The notes: generated from the sequence alone by a model not told the origin. 64,000 bases of DNA from Alphaproteobacteria bacterium (GCA_016125455.1 WGLS01000007.1:124001-188000); one strand, 5' to 3'. Counted from the first letter of the stretch, positions 17,980 to 27,045 are shown. Program-made: numbers and translations.

Positions 17980-19401
17980 ATGGCCCGCATTCTGACGGCG
18001 CGAAACCCGTTGACCGGCGCGTCCGACTACTCGTTCGCGGCGCCATCTGCCGACGAAATGGCGGCGGACATTGCCACGCTGCGGGCGCGTCAGCCGGCCT
18101 GGGCGGCGCTGCCGCTTGCGGAAAGGGCGGCGACGCTTCGCCGTTTTGCCGAGGCGATTCGCGAACGACGCCCCGCGATCGAGGCGGCGCTTGCCGCCGA
18201 CACCGGCCGGCGGGCGATCGCCGCTTCTGAAGTGGATGGCGTTCTGGCCAGTATCGAAAGGTGGATCGCCGTCGCCGGGGAGGCCCTCTTGCCGTCGCGC
18301 CGGCCCGCACAGGCCCTGCAAAATGTCGAGCTGATTTCAGAGGGAGATCCGATCCCGGTGATCGGCGCGATTAGCCCCTGGAACTTTCCGCTGCTGCTTG
18401 CGTTCGTCGACGCCCTGCCGGCCCTGATCGCCGGTTGCTCCGTCTATATCAAGCCGAGCGAAGTGACGCCGCGTTTCGCCGTGGCGATCGCGGAAGCGAT
18501 AGAGGCGACGCAGAACCTGAGCGGGGTGCTCCGTATACGGCCTGGAGACGGCGAAACTGGCGCAAATCTCGTCGAACAAGTGGATGCCGTCGCGTTCACG
18601 GGAAGCGTCGCAACAGGACGCAAGGTGGCGACCGCCGCAGCCGCGGCCTTTATCCCGGCATTCCTGGAGCTTGGCGGGAAAGATCCGGCCCTAGTTCTCG
18701 AGAGCGCCGATATCGACCGCGCAACGACAGCATTGTTGCGCGCGTCGACGGTCGCTACCGGACAGGCTTGCCAGTCAATCGAACGGATCTACGTCGCTGC
18801 GCCGATCTTCGACGCGTTCGTCGGGATGTTGAAGGAAAAAGCAATAAACGCCTCCCTGACGTGCGATGACCCCGCAAACGGGATCATTGGGCCACTGATA
18901 TTCTCGCGGCAGGCTGAAATAATAGCTGCACAACTGGCCGATGCCGTCTCAAAGGGCGCGCGCATTCACTGCGGCGGCGAGATCATCGAACGCGGCGGGC
19001 TCTGGATCGCGCCGACCGTCGTCACCGGCGTTGCGTCAACCATGGCGATCATGACGGAGGAGACCTTTGGCCCGATCATGCCGGTGCTGCCGTTTAGCGA
19101 CATTGAAGAGGCGATTCGGCTTGCAAATGACTCCGTTTACGGCCTTTCAGCGAGCGTCTTCGCCGATACGGAAGACGAGGCCCTGGCCGTGGCGCGCCGA
19201 CTGGAGGCGGGCGGCGTATCGATCAACGATGCTGGCCTGACAAGTTTTGTCTTCGAAGCTGAAAAGAGCGCCTACAAACTGTCAGGAATGGGGCCGTCGC
19301 GCATGGGGCCGAACGGACTGAGCCGCTTCCTTCGTCGCAAGGCCTATTATGTGAACCGAGGCGCGGTCATGCCGCTCTCGGCGTTCGGCGAACGCGGATA
19401 G
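17980..19401 (+). CDS. NAD(P)-dependent aldehyde dehydrogenase family protein
   Basis: A 473-residue ALDH oxidising an aldehyde or semialdehyde to an acid. AAAGGA precedes ATG 17980. Landmarks are GAISPWNFPLLLAF, KPSEVTPRFAV, AFTGSVATGRKVA, the general-base Glu in LELGGKDPALVL, the catalytic Cys in TGQACQSIERIYV, and EETFGPIMPVLPF. The substrate cannot be told. It sits alone on the plus strand, with operator site 2 before it and a convergent DUF1330 gene after it. Confidence 0.9.
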   Translation: MARILTARNPLTGASDYSFAAPSADEMAADIATLRARQPAWAALPLAERAATLRRFAEAIRERRPAIEAALAADTGRRAIAASEVDGVLASIERWIAVAGEALLPSRRPAQALQNVELISEGDPIPVIGAISPWNFPLLLAFVDALPALIAGCSVYIKPSEVTPRFAVAIAEAIEATQNLSGVLRIRPGDGETGANLVEQVDAVAFTGSVATGRKVATAAAAAFIPAFLELGGKDPALVLESADIDRATTALLRASTVATGQACQSIERIYVAAPIFDAFVGMLKEKAINASLTCDDPANGIIGPLIFSRQAEIIAAQLADAVSKGARIHCGGEIIERGGLWIAPTVVTGVASTMAIMTEETFGPIMPVLPFSDIEEAIRLANDSVYGLSASVFADTEDEALAVARRLEAGGVSINDAGLTSFVFEAEKSAYKLSGMGPSRMGPNGLSRFLRRKAYYVNRGAVMPLSAFGERG

Positions 19402-19426
19402 GCGGGTTTCCGGTCAATTGCCTGGG

Positions 19427-19472
19427 GGCTATTCGACTGGCGGCTTCTTGGCTGCGGCTATTTGACTGGCGG
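19427..19472. repeat. 17-bp direct repeat at gene end
   Basis: GGCTATTCGACTGGCGG (19427-19443) recurs with one mismatch at 19456-19472, an offset of 29 bases. The second copy contains the stop region of the DUF1330 gene, and the first copy would encode a similar PPVE-stop end in another frame, so a small tandem duplication at the gene's 3' end is likely. Confidence 0.6.
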
Positions 19473-19955
19473 TCCTGCAGCCGGGGCGCCTTCGACGAGG
19501 AAGACGTCGAACGCGCCCCAGTTATTTTCGACGCGCGCCTGCTTGAGCGGCGCATATTCCGGAGAATCCCAGAACGTCCTGGCCGCGTCCATCGACGGCC
19601 ACTTCGAGATGACATAGCTCCCGAAGTCCGCATCGCCTTCGAGAATCTCCCGGTTGCGGCCAACCGCGAGATATTCGCCGCCGTACTTTGCGTAGATCGG
19701 CGGCATCTTCTGGGCGTAGCCGGAAATGAATGCTTCACGGTCATGGACGTCGCCAATGACGATAAGATAGGCCGGCGCCGTGGCGGGCGCAGGCGGCCGA
19801 TCGACAGCTGCCGCGTCGCCTGCAGATTTTTCGTTGGACGTCTCGCCACCGAATGACATTCCGCCTGGCGCAGGGACGACCCCCGCGGAGATGCCTGCCC
19901 ATATGCCGGCCGCGCCAATGACGACGCCAATAATGCCGCCAACAATTCCACTCAT
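19458..19955 (-). CDS. membrane-anchored DUF1330 family protein
   Basis: A 165-residue protein starting at ATG 19955, which overlaps the symporter stop as ATGA; longer frames are rejected because they lie inside the symporter. The N-terminus is one hydrophobic segment (IVGGIIGVVIGAAGIWAG), then a low-complexity linker, then a DUF1330 domain (AYLIVIGDVHDREAFISGY to YAPLKQARVENNW), a dimeric alpha-beta barrel fold. DUF1330 proteins have no settled function. The pairing with a solute symporter is notable. Confidence 0.82.
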   Translation of the reverse strand: MSGIVGGIIGVVIGAAGIWAGISAGVVPAPGGMSFGGETSNEKSAGDAAAVDRPPAPATAPAYLIVIGDVHDREAFISGYAQKMPPIYAKYGGEYLAVGRNREILEGDADFGSYVISKWPSMDAARTFWDSPEYAPLKQARVENNWGAFDVFLVEGAPAAGPPVK

Positions 19956-21409
19956 GCCCCGATGACCTCCTGCTTTGCGCCTGCGGCAAGCGGCCGTCCG
20001 TCGCCAGCGCGACCGGCGGCCTTTGAAAAGATGAATACGATCGCCAGCCCAACGACCCATGGAAGAATGCGTTCCCGCCAAGCGCCAGGTCCGGACGGCA
20101 GGAACTGATTGAACAGGACAGCAACGCCGAAACCACACGTCATGGCGGCGAGTATGGCGGCGCCATGTGGACGCCGGCCCGATACCCGGGCGACGATCGT
20201 AGGGCCGAACGCAGCGCCCAGCGCCGTCCACGCGAACAGGACGCGGGAAAAGATCGAAGACGGAAGATAAAGCGTGAGCGCGACGGCAAGGCCGCACAAC
20301 GCAAGAATTGCCACGCGGGTCACCAGAACCTCGCGTCCCGGGGCAATGCGGGCCACGCCGAGGTCATGGCTCGCGGTCGCGGACGCGACGAGAAGCTGCG
20401 CATCGACGGTTGACATGATGGCGGACAGTATCGCCGCGGACACGAGGGCGGGGAAAACGCCGGGCAGAACCCGGCCGGCCATGTCGAAAACAATTGTTTC
20501 GCCGAGCGACGCTCCCGGCTCCGCGAGCGCGCGAGCGGACAATGCAATGACCGACATGCCCGCATAGACGAGCGCGCCCCAGGCGATGGCGACCGCAGCG
20601 CCCTGCCGGCGAGCGGCGTCATCCTTGACGGCCATAATCCATGTCAGCAGATGGGGTTGCCCGAGCGCGCCGCTGCCGATCGCCGCGATGCCGACGACAA
20701 ATCCGAAGGCGGACCAACCGGCGTGGACGCCGAGCGGCGCGGCGAAAGCTGGCGATTGAGAAGCGATGGCTGCGCCAATGCCGGACACGCCGCCCGCAAC
20801 GATGAACGCCGCCGCAGGCATCGTCACTGCAATCAGCAGAATCGAAAGCCCCTGCAACGTATCGGTGATGCTGACCGCCCAGAAGCCGCCGAGAAGCGTA
20901 TAGAGGAGGATGATCCCGGCACCGACGATTACTGCGGTACGCTCATCAATCGGGAACGCCTCGGCAAGCGCGGCCCCAGCGCCCTGAAACTGCGCCGCGA
21001 TGTAGAACGAAAAGCAAAACACGATCATCGCGGCGGCGATCAGCTTTATGGGCCGGGCGGCCGTTCCTGTGTCCGCCGCGACAAAGTCGAGGGCCGTCAG
21101 GAAGCCCCGTTCCCGCGAGGTTCGCTGGAGAAAGGGGCCCATCCAGAGCCAGACCGCAGCGTATCCGGCAAGAATGCCCGGGACCATCCAGAGGGCGGAA
21201 ACCCCGACCGTCGCCACGAATCCCGTGAAACCAAGCAGCACCCACGCAGATGACGTAGACGCCGCATAGGCCAGACCGGCGACGACCGGGCCGAGCGAGC
21301 GGCCGCCGAGGAGAAAATCTTCCTGCGTGGCGGCACGGCGACTGGCCCACATGCCGACACCGAGTAGGCCAAGCATATAGAGGATGAGCACCAGGCCGGT
21401 GACTGACAT
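19952..21409 (-). CDS. sodium:solute symporter (SSS/PutP family)
   Basis: An inner-membrane Na+-coupled importer of 485 residues with about 13 helices. Family landmarks are FLLGGRSLGPVVAGL, YAASTSSAWVLLGFTGF, FIAAQF-like YIAAQFQGAGAAL, GGFWAVSITDTLQGL and SAIMSTVDAQLLVASA. The substrate is probably a carboxylate or amide but is not defined by sequence. It is divergent from the isochorismatase-like operon, sharing the intergenic region with operator site 3, and is followed by the DUF1330 gene with a 4-base overlap. Confidence 0.88.
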   Translation of the reverse strand: MSVTGLVLILYMLGLLGVGMWASRRAATQEDFLLGGRSLGPVVAGLAYAASTSSAWVLLGFTGFVATVGVSALWMVPGILAGYAAVWLWMGPFLQRTSRERGFLTALDFVAADTGTAARPIKLIAAAMIVFCFSFYIAAQFQGAGAALAEAFPIDERTAVIVGAGIILLYTLLGGFWAVSITDTLQGLSILLIAVTMPAAAFIVAGGVSGIGAAIASQSPAFAAPLGVHAGWSAFGFVVGIAAIGSGALGQPHLLTWIMAVKDDAARRQGAAVAIAWGALVYAGMSVIALSARALAEPGASLGETIVFDMAGRVLPGVFPALVSAAILSAIMSTVDAQLLVASATASHDLGVARIAPGREVLVTRVAILALCGLAVALTLYLPSSIFSRVLFAWTALGAAFGPTIVARVSGRRPHGAAILAAMTCGFGVAVLFNQFLPSGPGAWRERILPWVVGLAIVFIFSKAAGRAGDGRPLAAGAKQEVIGA

Positions 21410-21481
21410 CAGATGCTACCGCCCCCGTCGTAAGCCGCTATGTTTCGACAGGAATACTTTGACGACGCCATTCGGAAAGGT

Positions 21482-21499
21482 CAAAAGGTATATCATTTG
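21482..21499. promoter_or_regulatory. island operator A, site 3
   Basis: CAAAAGGTATATCATTTG, with one well-conserved half-site. It ends immediately before the GGGAGG ribosome site and 11 bases before the isochorismatase-like start, so a bound protein would block transcription or initiation of that operon. Confidence 0.78.
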
Positions 21500-21510
21500 G
21501 GAGGTCGTCC

Positions 21511-22203
21511 ATGTCGTTGAGATTCGAGCCAACCATGGCGACGCCGGGCAAGACGGCGCGCGAAATCTACTTGGACGTACAGGCAAACCCCGCCCGCGCC
21601 CGCTTCGGCTTTGGCGACCGGCCAGCCGTCGTGAATATTGACGTGCAACAGGCGTATACGCGCCCCGACCTGTTTCCCAGGACGGCCTACGTCACCGACC
21701 CCGACCAGATCGGGCGCATCAACGAGATTTCCCGGCTCGCGCGATCGGCGGGCATGCCGGTCATATGGACCCAGGTCGCTTACAAGGCTGACGCCGGCGA
21801 CGCCGGCGTATGGGGCACACGGACTGATACGCCGGACAGTCTGCAGAATATCAAGCATGGTTCCGATCGCCATCAGCTCGACCCTCGTTGCGACGTCGTG
21901 GCCGAGGTGGACTTGATCTATACGAAGCGAATGCCAAGCGCTTTTTTCGAAACTCCGCTTGCGAGCTATCTCGTCTGGCACAAAGTCGATACGGTCATTT
22001 TGACGGGCGGATCGACCTCTGGCTGCGTAAGGGCGACCGCCGTGGACAGTCTCTCCCATGGCTATCGGACGATCGTTCCTGAAGAGTGCGTCGCTGACAA
22101 ACACGAGAGCTACCATTTCGCCAACCTGACGGACCTCCAGCTGAAATACGCCGACGTGGTCAAGGCAGCGGAAGTTGTCGACTGGTTCGCACGCCGCCGA
22201 TAG
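21511..22203 (+). CDS. isochorismatase-family amidohydrolase (N-carbamoylsarcosine amidase/maleamate amidase-like)
   Basis: A 230-residue cysteine hydrolase. The catalytic triad is visible: D44 in NIDVQQAYTRP, K139 in IYTKRMPSAF and C172 in GGSTSGCVRATAVD. The cis-peptide segment before the Cys fits the family. Relatives hydrolyse N-carbamoylsarcosine or maleamate, that is, linear amides of small acids, which would suit removal of ammonia from a half-amide after an imide ring is opened. GGGAGG precedes ATG 21511. First gene of a four-gene operon with two NodB-fold hydrolases and a nitrilase-like protein. Confidence 0.87.
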   Translation: MSLRFEPTMATPGKTAREIYLDVQANPARARFGFGDRPAVVNIDVQQAYTRPDLFPRTAYVTDPDQIGRINEISRLARSAGMPVIWTQVAYKADAGDAGVWGTRTDTPDSLQNIKHGSDRHQLDPRCDVVAEVDLIYTKRMPSAFFETPLASYLVWHKVDTVILTGGSTSGCVRATAVDSLSHGYRTIVPEECVADKHESYHFANLTDLQLKYADVVKAAEVVDWFARRR

Positions 22204-22205
22204 TT

Positions 22206-23174
22206 ATGGCGAAGGAAACGCACGAAATGCAACCTGATCCAAACCTATACGATTACTGGCCGTACAAGGACCGACCCAGGATCGTGTGGCCGGGAGGCAA
22301 GAAGCTTGCATTCTGGATCGCGCCGAACATCGAGTTCTATGAATTTGACCCTCCGACAAACCCTTTGCGGCCGAGCTGGCCGAAGCCAACCCCCGACGTC
22401 GTCGGCTACTCTCAGCGCGACTGGGGAAACCGCGTCGGACATTGGCGCCTGATGGAGCTGCTCGACAGGCGCGGCCTTCGCGGCTCGGTATCGCTCAATG
22501 TGGCGATGTGCGATCACTGCCCGGAAATCATCGACGCCTGCAAGGTCCGTGGATGGGAGTTCTTTTCCCACGGCATCTACAACACCCGGTTCTCATACGG
22601 CATGACCGAGGCGCAGGAGCGCGCCGTCATCGAAGACTCCATAAGGACCGTCGAAAGCGCGACAGGCCAGCGGATCCGGGGATATCTTGCGCCAGCCCTG
22701 ACCCATACGGAGCGAACGCTCGATCTTATTGCAGAATATGATTTCTGGTACACTTGCGATCTGTTCCAGGACGACCAGCCCCAACCTGTCAAGACGCGGT
22801 CGGGCAAGCTCATTTCGATGCCCTACTCCCTCGAGGTGAATGACGTGATCGCATATGGCGTCCTCGCGATGGATCCGTGGGCGTACGCCGATGTCCTGAA
22901 GCGGCACTTCGACCAGCTGCTCGAGGAAGGCGAGGACAGCGGCACGGTCATGTGCATTCCGCTGCACGCATACCTCGTAAGCCAGCCGCACCGCATTCGC
23001 GCCTTTGAAGACGCAATAGCGCATATCACGTCGCATAAGGACGACGTTTGGTTTGCCACCGGCGCCGAGATCGCCGGCCATTTCCGCGATCATTCATGGG
23101 ATTCTACCCTTGCGGACATTTCGCGCCGCGGCCTGCTGCGGCCGGGGACCGGCTTTGGCGGAGGCGCGGCATGA
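22206..23174 (+). CDS. PuuE-like NodB-fold (polysaccharide deacetylase superfamily) hydrolase, copy 1
   Basis: A 322-residue protein starting 2 bases after the previous stop. It is not a cell-wall deacetylase by context: no signal peptide, and it resembles the metal-independent allantoinase PuuE and cyclic-amide hydrolases. Landmarks are YSQRDWGNRVGHWRLMELLD, SLNVAMCDHCPEII, EFFSHGIYNTRF (the His of the NodB HxxxH region) and RGYLAPALTHTERTLDLIAE. Expected chemistry is opening of a cyclic amide or imide ring. It overlaps copy 2 by 4 bases. Confidence 0.85.
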   Translation: MAKETHEMQPDPNLYDYWPYKDRPRIVWPGGKKLAFWIAPNIEFYEFDPPTNPLRPSWPKPTPDVVGYSQRDWGNRVGHWRLMELLDRRGLRGSVSLNVAMCDHCPEIIDACKVRGWEFFSHGIYNTRFSYGMTEAQERAVIEDSIRTVESATGQRIRGYLAPALTHTERTLDLIAEYDFWYTCDLFQDDQPQPVKTRSGKLISMPYSLEVNDVIAYGVLAMDPWAYADVLKRHFDQLLEEGEDSGTVMCIPLHAYLVSQPHRIRAFEDAIAHITSHKDDVWFATGAEIAGHFRDHSWDSTLADISRRGLLRPGTGFGGGAA

Positions 23175-24100
23175 CTCTCGATGAAAGCTACCTTGCCTAT
23201 CCGCGGCGCCAGCGCGGGCAGGACATCGAACGTTATGACTGGTCGCCGATGGAGGGCCGCGCCGCAGCAAAGCTTGCAGGCGACGTAAAACTTGCCGTTT
23301 CGATTGTCGTGCCGATCGAGTATTTTCCGCTGACGCCGAGCGGCAAGCCGTTTCGGCATCCGGGCGCGATGGTCACGCCCTATCCGGACCTTCGCCACTA
23401 TACGACCCGCGACTATGGAAACCGGGTTGGCGCCTTCCGTTTGCTGAAGGCTTTCGCCGAGGCTGGCGTCAAGGCGACATTTGCCGTCAACGCAATTCTG
23501 CTTGATCGCTCACGGCCGTTGATTGACGCAATTCTGGCGGACGGCCACGAGATCGCAGCCCATGGATTGAGTACGGATCATATTCATCATGGCGGCCTGA
23601 CAGAAGCGGAAGAACGGGCGTATACCGATAAAACCCGAGCCGCTTTCGAGGCGGCGGGTCTGCGCCCACGCACCTGGATGAGTCCGGCCCGGCAGGAAAG
23701 CACCCGCACGCCGGACCTCGTGAGGGCTGCGGGCTTCGACATTTGCCTCGACTGGGAATTCGACGTTGCACCTGTTGGCCTGCGGACGAGTTGTGGGCCG
23801 CTTGTCGCATTCCCGCTTCTCAGTGAGCTCGACGATCGAACCCTCCTGACCATAAAAAACCATGACGAAAGCCGATGGCGCGACCAGATCATCGAGGCCG
23901 CGAAGTACATGCGCGACGAGGCCGCGACCCGGGGCGCCGAGTGCTTAAGCTTCACGATGACGCCCTATGTGGCGGGCCAGCCGTTCAGAATGTGGGCGGT
24001 AAAGGAAATTCTTGCGGCTTTGGGCGCGATCGACGGCGCAAGCGTCGTACCGGTCGCTACGCACGTCGATAACTTCTCGACAGGGAACCCGCAGCAATGA
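23171..24100 (+). CDS. PuuE-like NodB-fold hydrolase, copy 2
   Basis: A 309-residue relative of copy 1. The start ATG 23171 overlaps the previous stop as ATGA. Landmarks are TTRDYGNRVGAFRLLKAFAE, TFAVNAILLDRSRPLI, HEIAAHGLSTDHIHHGG and WMSPARQESTRTPDLVRAAGF. It is clearly diverged from copies 1 and 3, which suggests a different substrate or that copies 1 and 2 form a hetero-oligomer; both ideas are inference. It overlaps the nitrilase-like gene by 4 bases. Confidence 0.83.
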   Translation: MTLDESYLAYPRRQRGQDIERYDWSPMEGRAAAKLAGDVKLAVSIVVPIEYFPLTPSGKPFRHPGAMVTPYPDLRHYTTRDYGNRVGAFRLLKAFAEAGVKATFAVNAILLDRSRPLIDAILADGHEIAAHGLSTDHIHHGGLTEAEERAYTDKTRAAFEAAGLRPRTWMSPARQESTRTPDLVRAAGFDICLDWEFDVAPVGLRTSCGPLVAFPLLSELDDRTLLTIKNHDESRWRDQIIEAAKYMRDEAATRGAECLSFTMTPYVAGQPFRMWAVKEILAALGAIDGASVVPVATHVDNFSTGNPQQ

Positions 24101-25230
24101 TTGGACGACGCGGCGCAAGGATCGGCCGGCGAGACTTCATCGCCGGCGCAACACTCATGGGAATCGGCATGACGCAGGCCAATGCATCGGGATCGGAACG
24201 TTTCAGCGCGCTTGCGCTGCAGACGGCATGCGACGCCGTCAACCAGGACAAATCTGCGACGGCGGCCCGCAACCGGATGAAAACGTCGATCGGGCGCATC
24301 CGCCAGCAGATTGCCGCGTCGAAGGGCTTCCTGAAGGGCTTCAACGGCTACGACCTTCGTCTCGTTGTCTTGCCGGAGTACTGGATGACGGGCTTTCCCC
24401 TGGGCGAAAGCCGTGACGAGTGGCGCGAGAAAGCGGTCATCGACCTTGACGGCGAGATCCCTGAATTGATCGCCGGAATGGCGAGGGCGTTGAATATCTA
24501 TCTGTGCTCAAATCATTATGAAAATGATCCGAATTTCCCGGATATCTACTTTCAGGCAAACGTTGTTTACGCGCCCTCGGGGGACGTCGCATTGCGCTAT
24601 CGACGGATGATTTCGCTTTACTCGCCGACCCCTTATGACGTATGGGACGCGTATCTGAAGATCTATGGCGAGGACGCGATTTTTCCGGTCGCCGACTCGG
24701 ATATAGGCCGTATCGGGACGGTTGCCAGCGAGGAAATATTGTATCCTGAGGTCGCTCGAATGCTTGGTCTTAAGGGCGCAGAGCTGATCCTGCACCCGAC
24801 CTCCGAGGTCGGCGCGCCCGGACTGACCCCAAAGGACATCGCAAAGCGCGCGCGGGCGCTTGAGAACATCGCTTACGTCATTTCCGCCAACTCCGGACGC
24901 ATCGAAGGCACTGCCGTGCCCGCGGCGTCCACCGACTTCATGTCAAAGATTGTCGACTGGAAGGGCGGCGTCGTGGCTGAGGCCGGAGGCGGCGAGACGA
25001 TGAACGCGAATGCGATCATCGACCTGGACGGCCTTCGCTCGGCGAGGCGCCAGACCGGCATGTCGAATTTTATCAGTCGTTTGCCGACGGCGGCGTTCCG
25101 GAGCGGCTATCTGGAAACCATGGCCCCGACGAACCGCTCGCCGGATGGGCGAATGATCGAGCGCGCGGACGCGATTGCCCAGCAAAAGACGGTCATTGAT
25201 GGGCTCGTAACCCGGGGCGTCATCAAATAG
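24097..25230 (+). CDS. Tat-exported nitrilase-superfamily protein with altered catalytic residues
   Basis: A 377-residue carbon-nitrogen-hydrolase fold protein. The N-terminus IGRRDFIAGATLMGIGM looks like a twin-arginine export signal. Of the Glu-Lys-Cys triad, E94 (VVLPEYW) is present, but the Lys position reads Arg (R170, RYRRMISLY) and the Cys position reads Ser (S211, TVASEEILYPE). Hydrolysis by the standard mechanism is therefore doubtful. I recall similar SEE versions elsewhere, so this may be a subfamily trait. It ends the isochorismatase/PuuE operon and converges on the aconitase-type genes. Confidence 0.82.
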   Translation: MIGRRGARIGRRDFIAGATLMGIGMTQANASGSERFSALALQTACDAVNQDKSATAARNRMKTSIGRIRQQIAASKGFLKGFNGYDLRLVVLPEYWMTGFPLGESRDEWREKAVIDLDGEIPELIAGMARALNIYLCSNHYENDPNFPDIYFQANVVYAPSGDVALRYRRMISLYSPTPYDVWDAYLKIYGEDAIFPVADSDIGRIGTVASEEILYPEVARMLGLKGAELILHPTSEVGAPGLTPKDIAKRARALENIAYVISANSGRIEGTAVPAASTDFMSKIVDWKGGVVAEAGGGETMNANAIIDLDGLRSARRQTGMSNFISRLPTAAFRSGYLETMAPTNRSPDGRMIERADAIAQQKTVIDGLVTRGVIK

Positions 25231-25243
25231 GCGTGCCCCGTTC

Positions 25244-25741
25244 CTACGCCTCGCGCTTCAAGCGACGCTCAAGCAGGGGCACGAGGCCGCCCGCGTCAAG
25301 AATTTGCGCGATTGCAGGAGCCTGCGGCGGGAGTTCAAAGCTTGCGTTCCGCGAACGATTCAATAGTCGCTGTCGCCGCCGGTCCAATTCAACCTCGTCA
25401 CCGTCTGAAACAGCGTCCGTTTCATCGAAAACGATGGCGGGAAGTCCGAGATTTATTGCGTTTCGAAAGAAAATTCTGGCGAAACTCTTTGCAAGGACCG
25501 CCTTGACGCCGAGGATTCGCAGCGAGACCGCCGCTTGTTCCCGGCTCGATCCGAGACCGAAGTTGCGGCCTGCAACAACGATATCCCCAGGCCTTACGCT
25601 CTGCGCGAACTCCGGGTTCACCGCCTCAAGGCAATGACGGGCAAGCTCTTCTGGCGACAATTTCATCAGGCGCCCTGGCGCAAGAACATCCGTATCAATA
25701 TTGTCGCCAAACGCCCATGCGCGCGAAGGACGGTCGGTCAT
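25244..25741 (-). CDS. aconitase-superfamily (LeuD-like) small subunit
   Basis: A 165-residue swivelling subunit of a hydro-lyase of the 3-isopropylmalate dehydratase/homoaconitase/2,3-dimethylmalate dehydratase group. Landmarks are WAFGDNIDTDVLAPGR, FAQSVRPGDIVVAGRNFGLGSSREQAA and KSFARIFFRNAINLGLP. The start ATG 25741 overlaps the large-subunit stop by one base (TGATG), showing tight coupling. Leucine-pathway neighbours are absent, so a catabolic substrate is likelier than isopropylmalate. Confidence 0.87.
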   Translation of the reverse strand: MTDRPSRAWAFGDNIDTDVLAPGRLMKLSPEELARHCLEAVNPEFAQSVRPGDIVVAGRNFGLGSSREQAAVSLRILGVKAVLAKSFARIFFRNAINLGLPAIVFDETDAVSDGDEVELDRRRQRLLNRSRNASFELPPQAPAIAQILDAGGLVPLLERRLKREA

Positions 25742-27045
25742 CAGAGATACTCCCGCGGATCGACGATCTCGCCGGCGACCGCTGAGGCTGCGACGGTATA
25801 GGGCGAGGCCAGATAGACCGACGCGCCCTTGTGGCCCATGCGACCCTTGAAATTGCGATTTGTAGTGGAAATGCAGGTTTCGCCGTCGGCTAACAGGCCA
25901 TGCCCCATGCCGGCGCAAGCGCCGCACCCGGAGGGCAGGAGAATGGCGCCCGCCGCCGTAAGCGTCGCCAGCAAACCGGATGTCGTCGCCCGCTCGGTCG
26001 TGCGCGTCGTCGCTGGCGAAATCAGCAAGCGCACGCCATCGCGAACCTTTCGTCCCTTCAATACAGCCGCCGCCATTTCCAGGTCTTCGTGTTTCGCGCC
26101 GACGCAGGCGCCAATATAGGCTTGGTCAATGGGCGTCGCACTATACTCGGACGCCGGCGCGGCATTGCCGGGGTAATGCGGGGCGGCGACCTGTGGTTCG
26201 AGGGCTGAGGCGTCGTATTTGAAAACGGCTTCATAGTCAGTACCGGGATCGGATCGCCAGTGCGAAAGCATTGAGGCGTCCGCTGTCCCGCCATGGGCGG
26301 TTATGTGATCAAGGGTAGTCGCGTCCGGTTCGATGATGGCGGTATCCGCGCCAAGCTCGGCCGCCATGTTGCAGAGCGTCATGCGTTCGTCCATCGACAT
26401 CGCCTTGACGGTGGGCCCGGCATATTCGAGCACAAGGTTGTGATTCTCGGTGCCGATCTCCCGGGCAAGGAACAACATGATGTCCTTTGCGGATACGCCC
26501 TGAGCAAACATCCCGCTCCATTCAATCCGGCGGGTCGCGGGAACCGAAAGCCAAGTTTCACCTGTCGCAGCGATCGCCGCCATGTCGGTTGCGCCGAAGC
26601 CGGCGATGAAGCAACCGAAGGCCCCGCCATTCGGCGAGTGGCTGTCGCCCCCGGCGACGAGCATGCCGGGCCGCAAAAGGCCATGCTCGGGCATCACAAT
26701 ATGGCTGATCCCGCGCATGTCAAAGAAATGCCCGACGCCGTAATCCCGGACAAACGCGCGAACGTCCTTGAGTATTGCGGCGCTCGCCTCGTCAACGGCC
26801 GGCACGTAGTGGTCCGAGACGATCACCACTCGGGACGGGTCCCACAGGCCAACGCCAAGAGCCTCGAGCTTGGGTCGCCAGCGGCGGGGCCCGCTGGAAT
26901 CATGCGCCATGGCAAGATCGACCTTGACGGTGACGATGTCGCCCGGCGACACGCGCGCCGCGCCAGCAGCCCTCGCGATGATTTTCTCAGCCAGACTCAC
27001 AGGCGCAGGATCGATCATTCTCGGTTTCGGCAACGGGTTCTCCAT
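25741..27045 (-). CDS. aconitase-superfamily (LeuC-like) large subunit
   Basis: A 434-residue Fe-S hydro-lyase subunit. ATG 27045 (MENPLPKPRM) fits the divergent arrangement with the GntR gene; a frame reaching 27285 would overlap that gene and is rejected. Cluster cysteines are visible in IGACVGAK and PSGCGACAGM. Other landmarks are VIVSDHYVPAVDE, GGDSHSPNGGAFGCFIAGFGATD and TNRNFKGRMGHKGASVYLASP. With the small subunit it should hydrate or dehydrate a substituted maleate/malate. Together with the isocitrate-lyase-like enzyme it resembles the dimethylmaleate hydratase plus dimethylmalate lyase pair of anaerobic nicotinate breakdown. Confidence 0.88.
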   Translation of the reverse strand: MENPLPKPRMIDPAPVSLAEKIIARAAGAARVSPGDIVTVKVDLAMAHDSSGPRRWRPKLEALGVGLWDPSRVVIVSDHYVPAVDEASAAILKDVRAFVRDYGVGHFFDMRGISHIVMPEHGLLRPGMLVAGGDSHSPNGGAFGCFIAGFGATDMAAIAATGETWLSVPATRRIEWSGMFAQGVSAKDIMLFLAREIGTENHNLVLEYAGPTVKAMSMDERMTLCNMAAELGADTAIIEPDATTLDHITAHGGTADASMLSHWRSDPGTDYEAVFKYDASALEPQVAAPHYPGNAAPASEYSATPIDQAYIGACVGAKHEDLEMAAAVLKGRKVRDGVRLLISPATTRTTERATTSGLLATLTAAGAILLPSGCGACAGMGHGLLADGETCISTTNRNFKGRMGHKGASVYLASPYTVAASAVAGEIVDPREYL

